This document shows, one piece after another, positions 56,653 to 64,000 of a DNA stretch of 64,000 nt. The notes beneath the pieces were generated by a model. That model had not been told where the DNA came from, did no database searches, and worked only from the letters and a program-made list of their open reading frames with translations. Origin of the DNA: Setoptus koraiensis (Eukaryota > Arthropoda); the NCBI GenBank assembly GCA_048013815.1, contig CM106585.1, positions 124,001 to 188,000 on the forward strand, read 5' to 3'. Both the position numbers and the translations under genes were made by a program. Within the stretch, counting starts at the first letter, position 1; every line of letters begins with the position of its first letter.

Positions 56653-58205
56653 CTCTCTCTGGCTGTATTATTATGTGCTGACCAAATGTATACCAAATAT
56701 AGCCAATATAGCCAATATAGCAATGGGTGTGTGATGCGAGACTCGACACTGTCGAGTCGACAGGCAAAAACAAGCGAAACTCTGGGCACAAAAAACTAAC
56801 GAAACTGTGCGCACAAAAACCAGCCAGGGGCCTCATAAATAAGCTTGTTCGCGGGCCCCCAATTGACATGACTGTTAGTGGCAGCCACAAAAGTATCTAT
56901 TGTCTGTGTGTTGTTTATATGAGCAATTAAAACTCATGTTTGTTGTTGCGAGCCAGTTTATTATCACCATTAACACACATAATTCATGGTGTTTTGCTTG
57001 ATTAAGTTGCCGGACCAACCAACTAACTCATTTGCATATAATAGTGTGCGTTTCTTTACTTTCTTTTGTGCTCTTTGGCCAGCTCCAAAGGGCTGTTTTC
57101 TCTTTTTTTGGGGGCCCCTGCTCCGCGTTGGTCAACAGGGGCCCCACAATGGACGCAATAATCACAATAATCACACTCACAAAGTCCTGTCATGTCAATT
57201 GCTAGCTAGATTGGTAGCTTTGGCAATGGTAGCTTGCGATCACAGTTGCGATTGCGATTGCGATTGGGATTACTTATTTACTCAGTTAGAGACTCAGTTT
57301 AGCTCACTCACACACAAATGCAATTGGCTAATGGCGCCACTAATTTACCCTAGCATTACCCAATTTATACCCCCACGCGTTGTGTTATATTTCAGTGGCA
57401 GTTATATTTCGCTGGCAGTTACATAAATTCAGCAGCTCACATGCTGCTGACCAGTGAGGTGAGTTGGGGCCGTTTGTTTAGGCGCAATTGCGTCACTTAC
57501 ACAAGATATTTATAGATACACTACATATATAGACGGACATACTAGATAGTCTAGATATTCAGTGTTTGCGTAATCAAACCAATGAGTGTCACTTGAGCAA
57601 AGTTAACCAGTGAGAGTGACGTCATTATTTACTCATTAGCCAGCTAACCTGCATAACGTTGCTTTGGTGCTTCTGGGTATTTTGCGCACTCACCTACACG
57701 GATATTTCTAGGTAAACTGTGTTAGATTTGCACAAGTATAGTTAGTTTCTAACTTATTCTTATACTTATATTTATGCTTAACTTTATTCACCTGCTATTT
57801 TGCTAATATTAGTTACTAGTAACTTGCTGGTAACACTAGAGAGTCACATACCGCGAGCTGTTGCCGAGATATAAATTTGATTACTTTTGTGCTCATGATT
57901 GTGTCGTGACTCGGGGCTCTTTAGTTGGCCCATTCGAGAAAATGTCAAACTTTGTCAGCTTGTAACAAGTTTGAGATGACAGCGCATTCGACGACACATC
58001 ATCGCGAGTATGAATATGTCGTCGAATATCAGTATCAATTAATATATTTACACACAAAACAGATACATTTACATAACAGCCTGCACGTGTGCATGATTAA
58101 CCGACTTTCGATTTGGTGCCTACTGTACAACGAGCGCTGTCCATAGACCGGGAATGCATGTTTGGCCGAGTCAGTTTTGTTGTGCAGTTGCACGGTTGCT
58201 ATAAA

Positions 58206-58318
58206 GCCACTAAGCAAACAACAACACAACAACAACACAACAACAACACAACAACAACACAACAACAACACAACAACAACACAACAACAACACAACAACA
58301 ACACAACAACAGCACCAC
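58206..58318. repeat. 10-bp acaacaacac tandem repeat
   Basis: About ten nearly perfect decamers. On the minus strand they would read as leucine/cysteine/valine repeats; no gene is implied. Confidence 0.95.
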
Positions 58319-58618
58319 AGCGAGTCACTTACAAAAGCACACTTACAAACTGTGAGTGTCACTTGTTACTGTAATGTCTGTTTTTGACGCCAGTGCCGGT
58401 GACGCAACAAAAGCGTTGCTGTTGTCAGCATAGTGTGTGCTCATTTGTGGGGCCCGATGCGCGGTCCGATGCAAGTGACCATTGTGAGTGTCGGCATTTG
58501 CATTGTTTGTTTGCTTGTGTGTCGACGAGTCGCATGACAAGTCGCTAACGCCACTAGGTGCCATCATCGCCAGTAGTTTTGCTGGCAGTTTGTGTGTCAC
58601 TTTCACTTTGCTTGTTTG

Positions 58619-58621
58619 AAT

Positions 58622-58653
<32 letters not shown>

Positions 58654-58678
58654 ATGTTGTTGTTGTTGTTGTTGTTGT
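58619..58678 (+). repeat. (TTG)n microsatellite
   Basis: About 20 triplets with two tga interruptions. A second (TTG)n lies at about 59127-59187. Confidence 0.9.
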
Positions 58679-59145
58679 GCACCATTTTACATCAGTCACT
58701 TGTTTGTTTTAGTTTGTGGACACCGTTATATTCAGCGTCACATCAACTGCGCCCATGAATGAATGGTGGGCACGTCAAGCCGCCTGCCACTGGCCTGGCG
58801 ACACCGGAGTGGCCTGGCGACAAACGAGAGAGTGACAAAAGAAGCGCGATAATGACTATAAAATGGCACAACAAACAACACTGTGTGCTGTTATGTCAAT
58901 AGGTCGCTAGGTGGCTCGCCACGCCACTTTGCATGTATCAGTGCCTTTGTGTTGCTGTTGCTTGTTAAATGACACTTGCCAGCTAACGGTCGTTTAACCG
59001 TGTTGTTGTTGTTTGTTGCATCGTATGCTGCTGACACATATATCATTATTACACGTGTTGTGTCCGTGGCACCCACTTGACAAACAGCAAGCTCATTCGC
59101 TGCTCATGTGGGCTGTTGTTGCGGCTGTTGTTGTTGTCGTGGTCG

Positions 59146-59176
<31 letters not shown>

Positions 59177-59991
59177 CATTGTTGTTGCGACAACAACGCC
59201 GCTTGTTGTGTCGCTTGGCCAAACATGATACTCGATACTCGCGCTGCCGCCAGTTGCGCAATACTCGAGTGACCGCTCCCTCTCGCTTGCGGCTGCCAAG
59301 TGACCGAAACGCACACATACAACCGAAATCAGTGAGCTGACAAACAACAACTTGAATTATTGTATTCAGATTCGCTCCAGTCTGACCGATCGCCGTTCAT
59401 TTGCAGCAGCGGCCGTAGCGGCGCCAACCGCAACTACAGCGCAACTTATCGGCACGCCTCCAAACAAATCGGCGCCCGGGCCGGCTGATGATGTGAGCTG
59501 TAAGTGGGCCGCTATAAGTTGATTATTGTGCGGCCACAACCCGAAGCTGTAATGGTCCAAATGGTCACAGCAGCGAGCCGCAGTTAGAAGCGCTGCCTAC
59601 AGTGGCACCGATAATCATCAGGCCGCTCATTTAATTTCGAGAGTTCGCCTCAAAGTTTGGACCTCACAGACCCCCGAAGCCCCGAAATGCTGAAAACTCT
59701 CAAAAGTTTCGAGGGGCCTCAAAAGTTTCGGAAGCTGCAACGAATGGCGAGGCACGCGCACAAGTGTGAAACAAAGATTACGCTGGCCGCGTTACGTGTA
59801 GATAGCGGCCACTGTCTGTCTCTGCTGACCATTATCTCTGGTTGTTGCCGTTGTTGTTGCTGTTACAATGCACTTTAGTTTAATACTTTGGCAAACATCG
59901 CAAACGAGCTTACCATTGCGCGTCGCTCGTTTTTTACACGCTCTGTCCATGACCACTGGCCTGCTAACTCGAGCCGGGCTTTAGTTGCGGA

Positions 59992-60000
59992 TATAAAAGG
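59992..60000 (+). promoter_or_regulatory. TATA box of a plus-strand gene
   Basis: TATAAAAGG in a GC-rich context, a textbook core-promoter match. The start site would fall near 60020-60025, about 140 bases upstream of an ATG with a good Kozak context and an exon donor. A second TATA-like atataaataa lies at 60031. Confidence 0.5.
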
Positions 60001-60101
60001 GGCACACACTGGACACAAAAGGCGACCCCAATATAAATAAGCTCAACAGAGCTCATTTGGGGCCCCCTCTCGATGACCTTCTCGGCGGCCGGACCGGGCT
60101 C

Positions 60102-60157
60102 TATTTCACCGACTGCGCCCTGTTTCACCGACTGCGCCCTGTTTCACCGACTGCGCT
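60102..60157 (+). repeat. 19-bp repeat, three copies, in predicted 5'UTR
   Basis: Three tandem copies of tttcaccgactgcgccctg directly before the ATG at 60165. Confidence 0.9.
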
Positions 60158-60164
60158 CGCCCAA

Positions 60165-60210
60165 ATGGCCGGTCCGCCGTCCAGTGGGCCGGCCTTAACT
60201 GGCCAAGATC
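60165..60210 (+). CDS. Probable first coding exon of an unidentified gene
   Basis: ATG in the context cccaaATGGcc, 15 codons (MAGPPSSGPALTGQD) and one base, then a strong donor (gtaagtaat). A TATA box lies about 170 bases upstream. Following exons were not identified; one candidate with a gtgagt donor ends at about 63507. The short peptide cannot be assigned to a family. Confidence 0.45.
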
Positions 60211-61826
60211 GTAAGTAATATCATTACCATCATCATCATCATCATGGTGGCGCTACGTTTTGAGTAAATACAATGTAGTTTGCAATGATATAGTCGAGTG
60301 TTGCAGCGTGCAATAATGATCATTAATAATCATTAATTAGAATTGTCTCTTTCTCGGTCTGGCCAAGCGACAGTGGCCAGCGACAACGCGACGCTGATTC
60401 TTGGCCCCTTCCATTGATCTTGTCAAAAGTGAATCTTGCTCTCATTTCATTTCGTCGTTTTGGTTCGTCTCGCTTCGTTCCGTTTCGTTTGGCGCGCTTT
60501 GGCTCCGTTTGGCTTGGCTTGGCTTGGCTCGGTTTGGCTCTGGTTCATTCACAATTTCACACAGCCATCACATGCTCGGACTGAATGAAATTGAAATTGT
60601 GATCACACCACATGTACTTATAATAGTTATAATAGTTGAATAGTTGCTATACAAGCCAACAAAAACTCGCCTCAACTCAAACTGTCCAACTCGAGCTTTT
60701 CACCCGAGCGCAACTTGACTAGATGGGGCCCACGCAAGAATTGAACCCCCTTCGAGACTTGATGCCATCCAAGTGGCAAGTCCATTAGTGGCAAAAGTAA
60801 AGTGCTGGTGTCATTGTTAAATGTACACCAATGACCAGATAATTCACATGTACGAGTACGCGATGATGAATGATGATATAAGCGCCAACTACTCAACTTT
60901 TGACCATTGTTGAATTCCATTGAATAATAGAAAATTCTCAATTGGGTCAACATCCACTCGTACTCTAAATACTCTAAATGCCCTAATTTTTGTTCTAATT
61001 TTTTTATATTTTTATATTAATCTCTCTATGACTCACAGACTATGAGAGCCACTGACTGATGCAACTGACGTTATTAGTGATCATAGTTACATGCAAGTAA
61101 TACTTATATTAACAAGTTATTTATAGTTGTAAGTTATTTATAATTCGCTACTGGCTACAGCAGTGAGGTGGCGCCACCAGTCGCTGGCTTGCCGGAAGTC
61201 ACTTGCGCTTGCTCTCAATTGCGTACACATGTATCATACAAATTACGTCATTAAGTATGATGCAACAACATTTATTTAAATTCAGTATTATCTTTATATT
61301 TATTATTATAGCGTAAACAGTGTATCAGCGTGATTACATAAGCAACAATGGATGGATTGTGTGGCCAAGAGTCGACGATGTGTGATGCCACATCATCGAC
61401 ATGATGCCCGCTCATTAGCAATGAGTCATCACATTGATGTCGATTATGATGGAATTATGTAATAACTGTTACTGTGTATGATATGGTTGATGGCACCGCA
61501 CTCAATTCATAGTATGAATCTGGCTCAATTGTTTCGTGGCCAGTAAATGCATTTGGCGCAAAAACAGCGCAATGGACGCTGTGTGTGGCCTTGTCTGACT
61601 ACACTGCCAAAAAGAAGGATGCACGTGTGCACGTGCAACCATGAACTGAATTTCAATTGGCCGACAAGCAACTGCTTCCGGTGCACAGCCGAATATCCGC
61701 TAACTGTAGCTGCCCAGCTGTTAGTTAGGTCAGCACGTAACGTGGGCCCACTCAAACAGTTGGCCGACTTGTGTTGGCACTGGTGAGAGGCGCCATTAAT
61801 TAGCGCTTCCGGTGGCAGTTATTTGT

Positions 61827-61858
61827 TGACAACAATGATCCATTGATCATTGTTGTCA
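61827..61858. repeat. Perfect 14-bp hairpin, 4-base loop
   Basis: tgacaacaatgatc, loop catt, gatcattgttgtca. Confidence 0.9.
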
Positions 61859-62100
61859 GCATCAAACACTGCTGCTGCTGCAAATGTCAAAATGGCTGTC
61901 GCGTGCACATGCTGTTATTATGTTGATGGCTGTTGTTAGTGGTTGCGCGCACTAATTGCGTTGCGGCCTAAAAGTTGATTAACGACGCACCGGAAGGCAC
62001 CTGTTCTGTCAGTGGCTGGGTGACAGGCTGAAGTGGGGCCCAGAGGCCACGCTCGCCACGCGCACGCAAAAAATGCCAGGATTAATTTAGAAAAAATTTT

Positions 62101-62163
62101 GCCCTTTTGGCGCCCCCTATCTAAAATTCTTTTGTGAATTTTAAATAGGGGGCGCTAAAAGGC
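62101..62163. repeat. Foldback element: 28-bp nearly perfect inverted repeat
   Basis: Arms 62101-62129 and 62136-62163 pair at about 26 of 28 positions (one extra base, two mismatches) around a 6-base loop. The core ggcgccccctat/atagggggcgc is typical of miniature inverted-repeat (MITE) ends. No internal sequence remains. Confidence 0.8.
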
Positions 62164-62537
62164 AAGCTGTGCATACGCACCATACATACCCGTACACGTA
62201 AGCAATACTGTGAGTATACCATAAATGAGTTTACCTGTCCGGCTATTGTTACTACTCTTTGCATGGCTTTTGTTTCGTGCCACTTGACTGATTAACTTGA
62301 GTGCGCGCCACACGATAGCTCAGACGCCTGGCACAGGCAGAGAATGGCCAACGGCCTTGCCAGACACATACCGCCAGATGTATAAATATATATATTATGT
62401 AATATAAAATGCTAGGTGTGTCACCGTTACTTTATTGGCGCTGCGAGTGCCCGCATACAGCCAAACATAAAGTAATACGTATAGTGATACGTATAGCAAT
62501 GCACCTGTACACTTGCTGATATGCTGCAGCTTGGGGC

Positions 62538-62592
62538 AACAACAACAGCAACAACAACAGCAACAACAACAGCAACAACAACAACAACAACA
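62538..62592 (+). repeat. CAA/CAG microsatellite
   Basis: About 18 triplets, caacaacaacag-type. Confidence 0.9.
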
Positions 62593-64000
62593 ACCACGAG
62601 CTAGCGAGCGAGCGCCAACTAACAAACGTGAAATTGAATTCTCAGCTATTGATATTCATCATCATCATCATATGGAATCACGAAGTTGCATCATCATGAA
62701 CTCACTTTTGCATTGCAACTATTTAGCAACTAACTCAACACACACACACACATAAAGGTATTGAGACACGTACACGTACAACACGGCTCACACGAGCCAA
62801 CATGTAGCACGTATTTTGGGGCGCACAAACACACACAGTAGTTGCAGTAGTTGCAGTTGTTGCAGTAGTTGCAGTTGTTGTTGCTGTTGTTGTTGTTGTA
62901 GCGGCTATAACAATAATAATAGGCATGACAGGGCAACATGCAACTATAGGCACGGCAAAGATTGCGTAACATTGCAAAGGATTCTTTTGGGCCGCAATAG
63001 AATAGCTGCACAATTTAGCTGTGTGAGAAGTTGTGCGAATTTGAGATTACAATTTAAACTGTTTGCTGCTGTGGCCTCACCGAGATTTCGCTCAAACCAA
63101 TCTCTGGCTCAACAGCCAGCGAAACAGATTGCCGGCTGGCCGAGATAAAAAAACAACATTATACATTTATATTATTTACTACACATTATACATAATAGTT
63201 TTATTTACGGAGTGGCACGCAGTGTTACGTAACACAACCGGTGCCACAACCTACCATCATCATGCTGATCTGATATTTTAGCATAACGCTCATACATAAC
63301 GGTGCTGGCTGCACACTCTACTTAACAACTACGATTCTATTCTATACTCTGTGCCATAGACATAGGAATAGACGAGGCCACTATGTTACATAACATTGCT
63401 GCTGGCGTTGTGGCCGAAATGGGGCCCAACATTGTGCTGGCGGTCAAGCTATGACCGAGAGCTATGAGAGCAAAAAAGAATGACGAAGCAAGAAAAGAAC
63501 GCGTACAGGTGAGTGCGCGCAACAAAACATGAATTGGATTATCAGTGCGTTAGTTTGCACAACAACGAGCGGCGGTGGCCAACAAAAAACTGGCGACCAG
63601 TGTCAACAAGCATAAACAGAGACAGACAGAGAGAGAGAGCACAACAACATGGCTTAAATATAACATAAACAGAGTTGTCCAGAGGACCGGAAGTGGCCAG
63701 TGAATGAGCTACATACATATTATGTAACATATCACATGAGTGTTACACTATGTATGCTAGCATGCCAGCGTGCAATGTATTGGTATAATGCAATGGTATT
63801 GGGCTAATGGGATGGATATTATACAGAAATATCGCGGCTAGGTGGCGCCCAATGCCAGTTTGATTGTTGCTCGACTGGGGCCATGCAAAACAACAGCTGA
63901 CTGATTTGACAAGGGATGAGTAACGAGCGCCGATCGGGTGTCCAAGATTTGCCATGTTAATCCTGTACACAAACTGTTGTTGTTGCCAGTGAGCTGGCGA

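Larger units (their letters stand above)
54867..59991. other. Desert with microsatellites and hairpins
   Basis: No recognised gene. Minus-strand frame 58343-58699 (118 codons) ends at a gtaagtg donor and could be an exon, but much of it is a translated (ACA)n repeat. 59406-59501 on the plus strand lies between a tttgcag acceptor and a gtaagt donor and reads alanine/threonine-rich; it is a weak exon candidate. The rest shows repeats and one 13-bp hairpin (56619-56652). Confidence 0.4.
60211..64000. other. Desert, possibly first intron of the 60.2-kb gene
   Basis: No recognised gene. Contains a (TTGGC)n pentamer run (60508-60542), an AT-rich part (60.95-61.35 kb), two hairpins (61827-61858, 62101-62163), a CAA/CAG microsatellite (62538-62592), a gtgttacgtaacac palindrome (about 63222) and donor-like sites at about 62234 (-) and 63508 (+). 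Confidence 0.4.

Noticed and set aside
58343-58699. 118-codon minus-strand frame ending at a gtaagtg donor
   Set aside because: First third is a translated (ACA)n microsatellite and the rest resembles no family; kept only as a weak exon possibility.
59366-59560. 64-codon minus-strand frame
   Set aside because: Alanine-rich from GCC/GCG composition; the plus strand has better splice-like borders over the same bases, and neither is conserved as far as I can tell.
60737-60747. tRNA B-box-like word on the minus strand (ggttcaattct)
   Set aside because: No matching A box or cloverleaf at the right distance, and no second copy seen that would support a SINE.

Overview
The window reads as nuclear DNA of an arthropod, most likely a chelicerate and plausibly a mite. 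This rests on a Hunchback-type zinc-finger block, a Muscleblind exon of the arthropod form (KRPALEKSG followed by a proline and a later YQQ), and compact, intron-poor genes with short GT-AG introns. No rRNA, CRISPR array, viral or LTR element was recognised. The species assignment is inference.

Layout. (1) 1-5.8 kb, compact gene cluster: 3' exons of an SLC22-like organic ion transporter (+), UBE2G2 (-), ETFDH (+) and a short hunchback-like gene (-). (2) 5.8-30.2 kb: a gene desert of about 24 kb upstream of hunchback. It is visibly richer in G, C and CpG than the genes beside it, full of microsatellites and tandem repeats with units of about 10 bp, and dotted with perfect or nearly perfect inverted repeats. 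(3) 30.2-48.2 kb, second gene cluster: 1-Cys peroxiredoxin (-), Cdc25-type phosphatase (-), LETM1 (+), VPS16 (-), a small HTH protein of transposase type (+), CDK5RAP3 (-, with a 22-codon last exon not visible as an ORF), a Myb/SANT-like glutamine/histidine-rich protein (+, three exons), a decayed copy of the branched-chain E2 acyltransferase gene DBT, and a DPY-30 protein with a long low-complexity N-terminus (-). (4) 48.2-64 kb: a second desert of the same texture. It holds a muscleblind exon and probable terminal exon (-), two linked unidentified coding exons near 54.5-54.9 kb (-) with a possible third at 53.1 kb, and a TATA box plus a probable first coding exon at 60.0-60.2 kb (+). This desert is therefore probably intronic and regulatory sequence of long genes.

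Genes in the clusters are mostly housekeeping: mitochondrial electron transfer (ETFDH), mitochondrial ion handling (LETM1), ER-associated degradation (UBE2G2), UFMylation and cell-cycle control (CDK5RAP3, Cdc25), endolysosomal fusion (VPS16), peroxide and phospholipid repair (peroxiredoxin 6) and H3K4 methylation (DPY-30). They are unrelated in pathway. Their packing is tight: convergent pairs are separated by tens to about 200 bases, and poly(A) signals touch or overlap stop codons.

The most unusual signals are: the set of strong hairpins confined to the deserts (best: perfect 24-bp arms at 22111-22167); the DBT pseudogene; a hunchback reduced to four fingers plus a terminal CtBP-type motif; DPY-30 with about 260 extra N-terminal residues including decapeptide repeats; and the unidentified spliced minus-strand exons.
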